Positions 11,799 to 23,614 of a stretch of DNA of 64,000 bases are shown here, in pieces. The translations under genes and the position numbers were made by a program. This stretch comes from Deinandra increscens subsp. villosa. Lineage: Eukaryota; Streptophyta; Magnoliopsida; Asterales; Asteraceae. The stretch's first letter is position 1, and every line of letters begins with the position of its first letter. The notes beneath the pieces are model-generated. The model worked only from the letters and a program-made list of their open reading frames with translations. It was not told the origin of the DNA and searched no databases. The stretch is from the NCBI GenBank assembly GCA_039602395.1, contig JBCNJP010000008.1:72656825-72720824 (forward strand), given 5' to 3'.

Positions 11799-13696
11799 GG
11801 GTGATCTCTGTTGATTCTTCTGTCCAGAAACATAGGGAACTCATGGCTTCTTCCATTTGAGGGTATATTGAGCTGAGGGAGTCTGTAATCAAGCTCAATA
11901 TCAGCAATTTGTGAAACAGGATTTGAACTTTCAACTGTATTGTGAGAACTGTCTTCTGAAAGGTGGGTCAAATGCCCGAATCAAAATTCATCATTTGAAT
12001 TTTCAGGTTCAGTTGATCCGGAATCATTGTTCTCAACAGTTTCTGAAATAAAGATTTCCGGTTGAACTTGAGCTGGAGAAATTTCCGTTTGAACGTCAGC
12101 CGGAGACATTTCCGTTTGAACTTCGACCGGATTAATTTCTTCTTCAATTTGAATTATTTCAGAAGGTTTCTTTCCATTGCCTAGCAAGATAGGTTTGATG
12201 CTCATTGAAGAGAAGAAGTTTTGCTTCTCAGTTCCAGCAGTGTTGCTCTTCCAATGTTCATCAGCAGACCTATAAAAGTTATTTTCCTGCACTAAAGATC
12301 TCATAGGCTTATCAATAGTTATGTTGAAAGCAGTGGTTAGTGCGTCAATATCAAATAACCAAGTGGGCTGAGACTCAAAATTGTTGGTAGATTTTTCATT
12401 AAAAGAGACATTTATAGTTTCCTCAACAATTTTGGTTCTCTTGTTGTACACTCTGTATGCTTTTGAGACACCTGAGTATCCAACAAAATATCCGTTTCAG
12501 CAAATTTGGGCAATGCCTCATTGGTTATTAATATTGTAACAGGACAACCAAATGGCTTAAAGAAATAAATGTTTGGCTTTCTTTTTCTCCAAAGCTCATA
12601 AGGTGTCTTGTTTTTGCCTTTGACAATTAAAATCCTGTTTTGGACATAACAGGCAGTGTTCACTGCTTCTGCCCAAAATATCACAGGGAGCTTGGAGTCT
12701 GCTAACATGGATCTAGCAGCTTCAATTAATGTCCTATTTCTCCTTTCAGCAACACCGTTTTGCTGTGGAGTTCTAGGAGCACTTAATTGTCTCACAATTC
12801 CCTTCTCCTCACAAAATGTATTCAAAACATGATTTTTGAATTCTGTGCCATTGTCACATCTGATTGTTTTGACCTTGAGATTTGATTGATTGTCTAAATT
12901 AATTACAAGAGTTTTTAGCAATTCAGCAGTTTCATCTTTTGTTTTGAGAAAGAAAACCCAGGTATATCTTGAAAAATCATCAATTATCACAAAACAATAT
13001 GACCTTTTCCCTAAACTCATTACTCTAGTTGGACCGAAAAGATCCATGTGCAACAGCTCTAGAGGTTTTGAAATAGAATATTCAACTTTTTGCTTAAAGG
13101 AGGTTTTGTGTTGCTTGCCCTTGAGACATGGCACACAGTTTTCAGAACATGCAAAATGCTTGTTAGGAAGACCCTTAACCAAGCCAAGATTCACAATTAT
13201 GTTCATGTTTTTGTAGTTCACATGACCTAACCTCCTATGCCACAGATCAGATTCGTCAACTGAGGTTTTGGATACAAAGCAAGCAGTGCCACATGAGGGT
13301 GTAGCAACTGACATATCCAAAATGTATAATCCATCTCTCCTGGGTGCCTTAAGCATTATTAGTTCATCAGGAATTTTGACACCAGGTTTGAGGACTATGG
13401 CCTCTTTCTCATTAAACATTAAATTCAAATTGTTGTCACACATTTGTGAGACACTAAGCAAGTTGAAATTCAATGTATCAACAAAATTGACTCTGTCAAA
13501 TTTTACGAGTCCATTTGTCACATCACCTTATGCTGTGATATGGCCTTTTGTGCTTCCAAAGGCAACTGGTCCTCCATTGATTCTTTTTGTATTTTCCAGA
13601 ATTTGCTTATTCCCTGTCATGTGGCAAGTGCATCCACTTTCAACTACCCATAGGCTATTTTGGCCTTTATTTTGTACCTGCACATATCAGAAATGA
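11799..13696 (-). pseudogene. Copia-C protease and integrase region
   Basis: Protease begins near 13654 with WVVESGCTCHMTG; the family motif has Asp where this copy has Glu, so the active site is altered. The pre-integrase domain follows (LWHRRLGHVNYKNM, then CVPCLKGKQ), then the integrase core with Asp in LLHMDLFGP, Asp in RCDNGTEF and Glu in NGVAERRNRT. Integrase would insert the cDNA into DNA. After about 12500 the frame shifts. The downstream linker (12451-11981) has Glu/Gln-rich repeats of the type PVEVQTE / PADVQTE, encoded by near-palindromic DNA that is also found in the LTR. The coding region ends at the gap. Confidence 0.85.
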
Positions 13697-14600
13697 TTAA
13701 TTTCTATAGGGGACCCAAGCCTGAGTGGTCTTGGGTCTGCCATAAACATCATTATACTTATACTCCTTATACTCCTTGAGTACTAAAATATTTAAAACTG
13801 GAGCTTCATTAAGCAGATCATCATTGTCAAAACTGAAGTTCTCATATTGAGTACTTGTTTGACTAAATCCTTCACCTTTGGTGTTTTTCCTTTCAGCAAT
13901 TTTTCTTTCCTTGTACTCCTTAAATTTTCTTTGCTTGTTGGTTATTTTCTTTGATTTTTCATTTCCTTGGTTAACCAACTTAGTTCTTTCAGGAGATTTT
14001 AAAAATCTTTGAGGAAAGTGTTTGTTTTGATTTGAACTCTCCCCCTGATGTGGAACACAGTAACTTCCACTTGAACTAGTAGCAAAAACATTTTCAGGTT
14101 GGTAAGATTTTTTGCTTCTTGAAAATTTTTCTCTAGAGGTGGTTTTTCCTCTAGAGGGATTTCTTCTTCCTTGAGCTTCAAAATGCTCAAACCCATCAGC
14201 GAAGTGTACATGTGGTCTCTGCTTTGGAGCAGTAGCTGATCTGGGTTGAGTTTTGTTTTCCGGTTGAACTTGAGTTCGAGCGGAAAAATGTTCCGTTTGA
14301 ACTTCAGCCGGAAAACGATTTTGCCTTAAAACAGAGAAACTTCCATTTTTATCATTACCAATTAAGACCCTGTTGGATTCAGATCCAAAATGCTTCATTG
14401 TGTGACTTTTCACAGATGAAATTCTTCCTGTGAGTTTCTTTTGAAAATTAGCTTTTGGTTGCAAAACAGGTTTTGGTATCAAGAATGGTTTAACTTTACT
14501 CATTGGGTTAAACTGGCATACAGCAGCTAGGTGACCTTGTTCACCACAGCACATGCATTCAACAACTTTGGTTTCAATTTTTGTTGATGCATGACCCTTG
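13697..14600 (-). pseudogene. Copia-C gag C-terminal part with second zinc knuckle
   Basis: Reading continues from the far side of the inserted solo LTR: KGHASTKIET, then the knuckle CCGEQGHLAAVC, then a Lys/Gln/Ser-rich stretch ending in WVPYRN. The knuckle would bind element RNA. Two further copies of the near-palindrome that encodes AEVQTE occur at 14258-14312. A stop separates this part from the protease. Confidence 0.75.
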
Positions 14601-14932
14601 TGTGGCCGTTACTGTTCGAATTGTCAAACAGACTGAATTATCAGAGACGAGAACTGAGGTCCGAACTTAGGCCGAACTCCAGGTTCGGAGTCACCGAACT
14701 TGGGCCGAACTCCTAGTTCGGAGGGAGTTCGGAGGGAGTTCGGACTTGACAGGTTCGGACAGGATTATTCAAGTATAAATAGTTTCGTCTTTGTAATTCT
14801 TTAAAAGGTTTCTGTCTTGTTTCTGTGTGTTGAGAGGGGAGGTTCTGTCCGACCTCCCCCAGAGCTTAATCGTTGTATACTCCTTCGTTATGTAATCATT
14901 CAACATGATTCAATGACAAAACTTCCGTCTCA
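14601..14932 (+). mobile_element. Solo LTR (332 bp) inserted in Copia-C gag
   Basis: It begins TGTGGCCGTTACTG and ends CTTCCGTCTCA, with a TATA box (TATAAATAG near 14776) in + orientation, and it interrupts a gag frame that resumes on both sides. The upstream half holds seven or more GTTCGG/CCGAAC words in both orientations. I could not find a matching 5-bp duplication (CCTTG against TCCAT), so it may have formed by recombination between elements or one flank has mutated. Confidence 0.7.
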
Positions 14933-17061
14933 TCCATAGAAACGATCCGTATACGGTTTTTCAATTTTTCTGGGAGACTCAAGTTTGGTTACTTGGTTGA
15001 AGTTTAGTTGACCAAGCCTTTGAGTTTGACTTCCCTTTGGTTGCTCAGATTGCTTTCCTCCAACTTTTGAATCCTTGGGTTCATAAACAGTTAGTGGAGG
15101 AACAACAATTGATGGTTTCAAAATGGTTGATTGGTCAGCTGAAGCAGATGTGCTTGCAACAGTTACTTCAGTTTTCTTAGACTCAACAGTGTTTTCAGAA
15201 CTGGACTGTGATGAAATGTCATCAACTGTGAGACTAACTTTGCATTCAGATTTTAAAGCATCAATCGGTTTGATTACAGGTGAGTATTCAATTGGTGGTT
15301 CAACACAATTATACGCAACGCCTACTTTACCATACATCCCTCCCATCCACAGTTTCTCAGCCTTTTTGTTTGCTGCTTGGAATTTATCACAAGTAAACAA
15401 AGCATCTTTCAGCTTGATCTCAAGAACATCAACCTCAGCCTTAGCATCTTTGGTTTCATTTCTTGATTTCTCAAGCTTTGACAGCAAGTCATCAAGCTGT
15501 GTTTCAAGCACTGAGTTGGTTTGTTTTAACTGTTCATACTCTTTGGTTAAATTTTCAATTTTTAAAATGTATGATGATTCAGTTTTCTTGAAACATTCCT
15601 TTAACTCATTTAGGTTTGAAACTTCATCAATCAAATCAGTGTTGTGATTTCGGTACTTTGCCACTTGTTCTATGCAGGCAGGGCTGCATAGGTTTTCTAG
15701 GACTTTCTCAGGGATAGAGTTTACTTGATCTGAGGTGGAGTCTTGTTTGGCCATCAAAGCATGGTTGATAGGCTCAAACTCAGCAAAGAAATCTTCCCAT
15801 TCAACACATGAGGTTTGATTTGCAACAGCGGCTACCACATTCTGGTGGTTTTGACTTCCGGTTGGCTTTGGTGGAGTAGGGTGAGAGCCTGAGTTGTTAC
15901 CAGAATTGTTGTTGTTGGAGTTGCTTCCTCCTTGATTTTTCACTTGGACATGACTCTGATTCTGTCCTTCTCTTCTTGGTTGAGAGCACTCTCTTGCAAA
16001 GTGACCAAGTTGGTGACAGTTATAGCACTTTACCTTGCTTTTGTCAAGGCCTATGTGAGCACCTTTTGCTCCCTTGTAGGTTCTACCAGTTCTTTTGTAA
16101 AACCTTTGAGCTCTGACAGAAACCATAGCAAGTTTAGTCATTATGTCCATTTCCTCCAAATCATTAGCACCTATACACTCAAGATCTTCAGGTATGAAGC
16201 CTTGGTAAGATTCAGTTGCTACATGAGCATTGTGAGAGTTTTCAAACGTGTTTGAAAAACTTTCTTGACACCTTGGTGTCTCAGGGAAACTGATAATAGG
16301 TGACTGATATGATGATGAGTTTGAAGACCTTTGACTGTTAAAATCAGTAGTTACTAGTGCAGATGAAAAGAGTTGAGTTGATTCAGAAGATGAGTTATGT
16401 TTAAGATCTAGTTCCATTTCACAGGCACTGAGTATGCCATGAAGTTCACTGAGTCTCATCTTTTTCAAGTTTTTGCATTCCCTAATGCTCACTGTGTAAA
16501 CTATCCACACAGAAGGCAGGGAACGTAGGACTTTTTGTTAACATCTACCTGGTCTAGTTTTACATCTACTTTTTGGAGTTCATCAAGCAAAGAAAAAAAT
16601 CTTAAGTACTGGTTTGTCATTGTTTCACCAGATTTGAAAGTAAAGTTTTCATACTTCTGTTTTAAGACATCTTTCTTGTTTTCTTTTACTTCACTGGTTC
16701 CTTCATACATTTCACTTAAGGCATTCCACAGGTCAAATGCAGTTTTATATCCTTTAAAACCACTTAAAATGGAATTAGGAAGTGCAGCCTGTAGAGTCCA
16801 ATATGCCTTATGGTCAAATTCGAGAGCAGTGTAGTCAGATTCAACATATTTATCTAGTGGTTTTGGTATCTTGACTTCTGCATCATCAGCAGATGAAACC
16901 ATGGGTGAGTAGGGTCCTTCAGTGAAAGATTTCCAAATACGACGGTCCAAAATCCTAACAAAACCTTTCATCCTGAGTTTCCAGGTACCAAAGTCATCAG
17001 GAGTGAACATTGGTGGTTTGTTGGAAGAACCATTTGGACAACTTAGACTAAAATCACTCAT
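14933..17061 (-). pseudogene. Copia-C gag N-terminal part
   Basis: The protein starts MSDFSLSCPNGSSN at 17061 and has the copia gag core (FGTWKLRMKGF, YWTLQAALPNSI, LWNALSEMYEG). A frameshift near 16505 splits it. The second part holds the CCHC knuckle CYNCHQLGHFAREC and a long predicted coiled coil (about 15650-15400 on the DNA: LKKTESSYILKIENL... and LETQLDDLLSKLEKS). Gag forms the cytoplasmic particle that packages RNA. The long coiled coil after the knuckle is unusual for small copia gag proteins but occurs in larger plant copia families. Confidence 0.82.
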
Positions 17062-17159
17062 TTTGAAAACCTTTTGAAAGAAGAAATAGCAAAGCTTGTA
17101 AAGTAAGCAAGTAAAGTATCAACTTTGAAGCATTGAAAGTCTTCAAAGTGAGAGCCAAA

Positions 17160-17171
17160 GCTCTGATACCA
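17160..17171 (-). promoter_or_regulatory. Primer binding site of Copia-C
   Basis: On the - strand TGGTATCAGAGC follows the LTR end by two bases. It is complementary to the 3' end of initiator methionine tRNA, the usual primer of plant copia elements. Confidence 0.9.
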
Positions 17172-17173
17172 CT

Positions 17174-17972
17174 TGTAGGATCGTTATTAGTTAGAGTTAA
17201 ACTATACAAAGCCCTTTACTTGCAAATATAACCCTGCGGAATTAAAGTTATATTTCACTTTACTTAAGCGATATTTAGTTCTTGTGTATAATGTAAATGC
17301 TTGATTTGCAGAAAGATAGTAACAACAAAGTATCAAATACTCGGCACTATTTGCATTAACTCAAAGCTACACTATTACAAGTTGTTCAAGATGATTTGTA
17401 CTTAGAGCTAACTTATCTATATATAGTGCTGATGAGATCAATGACAGCCATTGATCTCATGCGATCTAATCTAGACCGTAAACTAAAAAGTCAAATACAA
17501 ACTACCAAATGAATAAACATCGGCAATTAGAATATCTTGCGTGTTTGCAGCAACATACTACTTTAGGAGAGCGGCTTGAATTAGATATAGAAGCATACGA
17601 GAAGCTTTTGCAGGATTGGACTTGCTGAAAAGACATCTCAGGAAAAGTCCGGTTGAACTCATTATCTGGTGGATAATCGAGTTCACCCGGAATATTTGCT
17701 AAAAGACAAAATTGCTTCTTTCCGCTTGAACTGCCAGTTCCGCTTGAAGTGAGAATTCTGCTTCAACTTCAACTTCAGCCGGAACATAACAAAATTGGCA
17801 TTCAGCCGGAAATCTTCCAAGTTCAATATTCCTTACAACTAGATAATATCCCGCCGATAATTCTTGTTAACTATTTTACGATAACTTCATTTCGTTACTC
17901 CGGTGTAACTCTTCCGGGTCAAACCCGGGTCGGTTACGTTAAATATCGGGTCAGGACATCTAATATCCAACA
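17174..17972 (-). repeat. 5' LTR of Copia-C (799 bp)
   Basis: In element sense it starts TGTTGGATATTAG and ends CGATCCTACA next to the PBS. The first 135 bp (17972-17838) match the start of the Copia-A LTR at 35060-35194 with about seven differences, after which the two diverge completely. The middle (17644-17830) holds several TTCCGNTTGAA/TTCARNCGGAA half-sites that recur in the coding region. CAAAC follows at 17973-17977, mirrored by GTTTG before Copia-A. Confidence 0.85.
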
Positions 17973-17977
17973 CAAAC

Positions 17978-19316
17978 ATCCCCACACTTAGACTTTTGTT
18001 CGCCCTCAAGCAAACTTAGAAAATAGTTGTCGTTTGCCTTTCTGATTTTGACCTTGACCTGTTATGGACCTACCACTTGCCTAAAAACATGTCCCCCAAT
18101 TACTTTGATCCGTTAATCCATTTGGTTGGTTTATTCTTGTTTTATTGAAGTATTAAGGGTGACAGCTATGCTTATTGCAAAGTTTAGATTTATACAACTA
18201 TGTACACCTTACAAGGGATCACTCATACCGAGGTGAAATCAAACAAGGGTCATAGACTTGTGAAGGGATCAATCCGCCAAAGATCTCACCGAAATCCATG
18301 TTGTCATCATAAGGGCTTACGGGTTTTGAGGGTAGGCTTGGGCTAAGGGTTTAGAAGTTGGTGTAAAAAAAGGTTAAAAAGTTACAAAACTCAGATTTTT
18401 CAGAAAAGTTTTTCTTTGATTTTTTTGTGACCAGGGATAGTAGTTTTAAGAGCTTTTGCTCTTGTATTTCTAGAAACAAAAACTAAAAAAAAATATTTTT
18501 TTAGACAAATATACCAGCATTGACATCTTAAATCAGACATATTTCTGCAGCAATCGTCCGGGCAGATGATACCATATCCTGATGATAGAAGGGTCACTTC
18601 TTTTTGAAAAAAATCTTTTGTCTTGCAAAAATAAAGGGGTGTAAAAGTGCATCAAAAGGTTTGCGGTATGCAAAGCTTGGTGCGAAAAAGGCTGTTTAGG
18701 GGGAAAAGGGTTTAGGTAAATAAATTTGCGGGTTAAGAAACAAATGGTTTAAGCTCAAAGGGGTTAACTAGGGGATATTTTGGGTGGTAAAAAAAATTTG
18801 GGGTGAAAGAGAGAAAAGGGAATTATCCTAGGGGCCTCAATCATATGAAAACATGTTTCCCGACTTTGTTCATCTTCGACTGTGTACCCTTACCAAGTTC
18901 TAGCTTGAATGACTAACCTGGTTTCTCACTATTTTTGTCAAGGATGAGCATGTTAGGTATTTGCAGGGGTAGGCTCAATCACTCTTTGAAAAGGTGGGGA
19001 AAAGGGTTTTAAGTACCAATTGTATAAAAATAAACTTTGGGTTCGGATTGCTGTACCAAAAAATACCTCAATGTATACGTCGAACGTCATAAATGGTTTG
19101 AATCTTTTCTGTTTGGGAAACATAGTTTTTAAACAGATGATTGTGGTCTATAAACAAGTTTATATTGGTTTTTTTAGAAGAAAATTTTTGGCTTATCTTC
19201 GAAAAAACTTTTTACGAGCAAAACAAAAGTTCATTATTGGGTATTTATAGCAAAGATTGACAATCCCGTCCCCATACTTAAATTGCACATTGCCCTCAAT
19301 GTGCTTATTGTTTGCA
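17978..19316 (-). other. Athila-L 3' non-coding region, distal part
   Basis: No gene is recognised. The sequence is the reverse complement of 33900-35054. It starts with CATCCCCACACTTAGAC, which in - sense is a purine-rich GTGTGGGGATG that could be the remnant of the polypurine tract. No envelope-like frame of useful length exists here. Confidence 0.6.
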
Positions 19317-19321
19317 CAAGT

Positions 19322-20566
19322 TGACGGTTGCACCGTTAACTAGTGATTAGAAGTGATAAATGTGTTTATTTTATGCTTAGTTGGGTTTAATTTCATGATA
19401 TTGAATGACTACGAGAAGTTGATGCTTTGCAGGTAAACCACGGAGATTGGTCATGCTTTGGAGAGAGATTTAATGAAGTGTAAGTGAAAGCATTGGATGT
19501 TAGCATGATAGAGGATGAAAATACGAGAACATGGGCGAAAACGGCGATGGAAACGGAGTTGAAATGAGAAAGATATGAAGAAAACAGTGATTCGTAGGCT
19601 GACAGTGAGTTGTAGCCTACGAATCTGCCAGGTCTGAAATAGTGTATTTTGGGCAGATTCTAAGATTCGTAAGCTGGCTGAGATTCGTAGCCTACGAGTC
19701 TGCCAGCGCTGAAATCGTAAATAAGGTTTTTTGGGGGACTTTTCACATACTCATCAGGGGGAGACATATAGTTTACGAAAAGGGACGAACTAGGGGGGCT
19801 TTTTGGCGATTTTTTGAAAGAAAAACAGGGGAGAAGATCAATTTTATCATCATAATCATCAAGGAATCATTGAAGAATCATCCATGGAGCATCAAATCAT
19901 CATGTTTGCAATCAACTTCACCATGAGAGGCTAAATTTCCTTGTGATTCCTTCTAGACATAGGGTTTGTTTCTTGACATTATACTTTTGGTTTTCTTTAT
20001 TTTTGGGATAGCAATCTAAGCGTTCGACGCTTTTTGCTATGATGTGTGTTTGAATGATTGTAACAATTCGGTATTTGCTTTAATCTTTATCTTGAACCAT
20101 CAGTTCTTGGTGCCGTTGGCAATCGAGATTTATTGGGTAGGGATTTGGGTTGGTTTGTATTGAATGATCATCGAGTGACGACCTCGCATTCTAGTTATCC
20201 GAGTTCTTAGTCCTCTTTTATCACTTCCATTCAATCACATATGAACCATGTCTATGTGGTTCTTCCCAATTGAGAACCATAATGTAATGTTAGTTTAAAC
20301 CCGAAATCTAGAAGGATCACGTCTTCTCATATTTGTTATTTCATATCAATTCGATCCCTAATTTAATTCCAAATTGGTTTTAGTAGTTTTAGTCAACAAA
20401 TCCATTATCTAAATCATAATTGTGTTAGTTTAATTTCGTTGTTTGCTAAGCTATACTTGTTACAATTAAACACACTTCCACATTCTCCCTGTGTTCGACA
20501 CCCGCTTACCACTATCTAATTAGTGTATTTGGGATTATCTTTGAGTGGGACTTCGACCTCACGTCA
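19322..20566 (+). mobile_element. Solo LTR (1245 bp) of a gypsy/Athila-type element
   Basis: It starts TGACGGTTGCACC and ends CCTCACGTCA with the 5-bp duplication CAAGT at 19317-19321 and 20567-20571. The right arm of the inverted repeat has the uninterrupted site (GTGCAAACAATAAGC side at 33893-33905), so insertion and excision to a solo LTR happened after the arms separated. The phrase CCTGTGTTCGACACCCGC near the end is common in plant gypsy LTRs. Inverted copies of GATTCGTAGGCT occur at about 19590-19705. Confidence 0.9.
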
Positions 20567-20571
20567 CAAGT

Positions 20572-21081
20572 AAAGCAAAATTGTGATTGAAATAGTTTAA
20601 GGGTAAGAAAGTTATCACCGACTGCATTGATCAGACACGCGTAGTGCTTCTAAGGTTGCATTGCCTAGCCGAAACTCCTGGCTCTTTCCCGCTCTTCCTT
20701 GGTTGTCTTCCTTATTCGTTACCTAAAAGACTAAATTAAACTATAAAATACTTGTACTGGAGATCCGGTAAATTTGCCCGCGTCTCAGCAGGAGTGTTTC
20801 TTGTTGGTCTGAGTCCAAAGTTACACTAGGCGAACCTCAATCTCCAGTACTAATAACTAAACTACTAGTACTGAAAGATAAAAACTAGACTAATCTAAAT
20901 TACGATAGATATCTAAAATAAAAGTGAAAAGAAAAGGAAGGGGCATAATTATGACCGTCCAAAAGATGTGTTCTTTGAAGTCCGTCCTATTCTTTTGCTT
21001 TTACCTTAGACTTCCATGGTGAGCTGCCATGGCGCGCCACGTTTAGTATACGGGTCTACTGGCTAGACCCTCAGTCCTACT
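20572..21081 (-). other. Athila-L 3' non-coding region, proximal part
   Basis: No gene. The sequence mirrors 33380-33890 in the right arm and contains repeated CCAGTACTA/TAGTACTGG words near 20755-20870 on both sides of a Pol-like remnant that I cannot assign. Confidence 0.5.
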
Positions 21082-21957
21082 CTAGAAGAATGATAGTGGG
21101 GGAGAGGCTTCCTCCATTCGTTGGCATGCAAATTCCAGACCTGACTCGATACTGTCCACCACCTGTAAAGTGCTATCAAACCTCTTACCTACGTCGAAGG
21201 TTGCAACCTGGTCGTCGAACTTGATCGTTAGAGTGTCGCTACTCATGTCTACCACTATTTGGGTTGTTATGGGGAATGGCCTTCCGAGGATAAGGGGTAC
21301 CTCCTTGTCTTCTTCCATATCCAGCACAACAAAGTCTACATGGTAAACGAACTCTCCTATTTGAACTAGGAGGTTCTCAGCAATACCTGAAGGGTACTTG
21401 ACTGACTGGTATGCTAGCTGGATGCTCATCCTGGTTGGAGTGGGTTTTCCGAGGTTCAGCTTGTTGAACATGGAGGATGGCATAAGGTTTATGCTTGCCC
21501 CCAAGTCAGCAAGTGCATTTGACACCTCAATGTTTCCTACTACACAAGGTAGTGTGAAGCTGCTAGGATCTAGCTGCTTTTGGGGAATAGTGCTTGAAAG
21601 GATGGCAGAGCATTCTTCCCCTAGGCTGGCAGAGTTGAGTTCCACGATCTTGCGCTTCTTGATCAGGAAGTCTTTCATGTATTTTGTGTATTTCGGCATT
21701 TGAGAAAGGACTTTAACAAAAGGTAAGTTAATGTGTAGCTGTTTCAGAAGGCTCATGAACTTAACAAATTGCTCCTCGTTCTTGGCTTTGCTTAGCCTGC
21801 TAGGAAAAGGAACCTTTGGATCCTTCATGACTTCTTCCACCGCTATAGGGATAAGTATTTCAGTTTGTTTTTGAGGAGGTGGGGTTGGTGTTGTTAGACT
21901 CGGAGCAGCTTCCTCGGGTCCAACCCTTCGGCTACGGAGTGTAATAGCATTTACCAT
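21082..21957 (-). pseudogene. Athila-L protease region
   Basis: The protein is 291 aa. It contains VNAITLRSRR, a Pro-rich linker, the segment PFPSRLSKAKNEEQFVKF and the retropepsin core. The active site reads LADLGASINLMP, where Athila proteases have DLGAS, and the flap/second motif is VPLILGRPF. The protease would cut Gag. It is intact as a frame, ends at SFF with a stop, and is not followed by RT. Upstream it is separated from gag by a stop near 22010. Right-arm partner: 32505-33379. Confidence 0.82.
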
Positions 21958-22006
21958 TGCTTTGGGGTTGGTTTCTGTGTTGCTAGGGAAAGAACCTGGG
22001 GCTCTT

Positions 22007-23302
22007 TCACATACCGTTTTTTGCTATTTGACCGAGTTGCTTCTCGAGCGTCTTGATAGAGGCTTGCTGGTTTCGAAGTTCAACATCATTGCTTCTTAAC
22101 TTCTCCTCCATCTTCCTCTCGGCTTCTGTGAACATTCGGGATATAGATTCTTCAAGGCTATCGAGCTCATCAGATGATATGCTTCCTTGGTAATTGTTGT
22201 TTTGCCGCGGTTGCTGCAAGAAGTTTTGGTTATTACCTGGTTGCTGACTGTTCCCGTTGTTTCTCCACCCAGAGTTATGACTGTTCCTCCACTCAGAATT
22301 GTTGCTGTATTGCTGGCGGGATTGGTTTTGCATGAAATTAACATCCTCAGGCTTACCATCCACCATACAACTCCAGTTTTCATGTGGGCCTCCACACCCT
22401 TCGCCCCGCGGAGCAATTTCTGCAGATTTGCAGGTCTCTAGCTTCTTGATTTTGGAAGTCAAGGCCTCAATTTGAGCTTTGAGGGTGGTGGCTTCATCTA
22501 GAGAGTGCATACCTGGATCCTTTGTTTTAGCACTGCGAGAAGTGTGCCATTAAAAGATGGTTTGAGCAATGTCTATAATATTTTAGAAGACTTCTTCAGG
22601 ACTTCCATTCCCCAAAATTCCACCAGAGTTGGAGTCAAGAATCTGGCGGGTTTGCGGGTGCAAACCATTATAGAAGATTGAGATCTGCTACCAGATTACA
22701 AGACCATGATGAGGGCACTTTCTCAAGAGTTCTTTAAAGCGTTCCCACGTGTCATACATCGATTCCCCGTCTTCTTGAGTGTATGAGTTGATTTCTGTTA
22801 GGAGCTTGGCTGTCTTGGCAGGAGGGAAGTACTTATAAAGAAACTTTTAAACGAGCTCTTCCCAAGTGGTGAGAGAACCATTGGGCAGAGCGTTCAGCCA
22901 TGTTTTTGCACGGTCCTTGAGTGAGAAAGGAAACATGCGAAGTCTAACGGCATCATCAGAGGCTCTGTTGGACTTGAATGTCTCACAAACTTCTAGGAAG
23001 TTTGTGATGTGAGAATGAGGGTCTTCATCGGGCAAACCATGAAAGGTATCAGAATTTTGGAGCATCTGCACCAACTGGGGTCGAATCTCGAAGTTGTTAG
23101 CTTCGACACCAGGAGGGGCGATAACTGCACCAAAATTGACTGCATTTAGTCTTAAGTAGTCAATGACGGTCCGCTCTTGAGCCATTGGGATAAGCTTCTT
23201 GATGACTTCAGCAACTGTTTTGGAACGAGATCGAAGCCTGCAGTGTATAAATTTTTCTAGTTCAGGGAGTGGTTCGACTACGCCTTGTGGTTGTATTTTC
23301 AT
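22007..23302 (-). pseudogene. Athila-L gag, broken
   Basis: The first part (23302-22847) has the Athila gag core: YLRLNAVNFGAVIAPPGVE, FHGLPDEDPHSHITNFLE and AKTWLNALPNGSLTTWEEL. In-frame stops follow near 22690 and 22590. The C-terminal part (22510-22007) has the Cys-rich CGGPHENWSC motif, then an Asn/Gln-rich tract and a coiled-coil-like end. It would form the virus-like particle. The same order is kept in Athila-R with different defects. Confidence 0.85.
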
Positions 23303-23584
23303 ACACTACCTGAAAGCATAAAAATAAACTAGAATCAGTAGTAACCAAAGTAAGATAGTACAGAAAAAAGGAAAATCAGCCTAAGTGGGGTGTGTTTAGG
23401 ACACTACCAAGTGCTATGTACATTATATAAAAAGAAAAAAAAGTTTTTTAAAAATTCAGTAAATCAATAAGTGGTTAAAAAGTCTACATTTTTAAGAAAC
23501 TAAATTTGAAGAAAAACTATGGTACATATCTATATATAGATTAGGCCGTCAACTCAGATTTTTTCTCAATATCCTCGTTTTGTG

Positions 23585-23602
23585 TCCCCAGCAACGACGC
23601 CA
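23585..23602 (-). promoter_or_regulatory. Primer binding site of Athila-L
   Basis: On the - strand TGGCGTCGTTGCTGGGGA resembles the tRNA-Asp complement used by Athila elements, with two C-to-T changes that look like deamination. Athila-R has the same changes. Confidence 0.85.
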
Positions 23603-23614
23603 AAAAGCTTGACT

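Larger units (their letters stand above)
11799..17972 (-). mobile_element. Copia-C: Ty1/copia retrotransposon, truncated at the gap
   Basis: On the - strand it shows a 5' LTR (17972-17174), tRNA-iMet-type PBS, gag with CCHC knuckles, protease, integrase and the linker before reverse transcriptase. The last readable residues are FLDRRINRDH, the usual approach to the RT domain, so RT, RNase H and the 3' LTR lie in the gap or are missing. The order protease-integrase-RT identifies copia. The reading frame is broken by at least two frameshifts and by a solo LTR at 14601-14932. Confidence 0.9.

Noticed and set aside
11262..11971. Open reading frames of about 170-230 codons across the first gap
   Set aside because: They consist almost only of undetermined bases.
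17155..17172. tRNA gene fragment at copia primer sites (also 35478, 63269)
   Set aside because: Only the 12-18 bases complementary to a tRNA end are present, next to LTRs; no tRNA cloverleaf follows.
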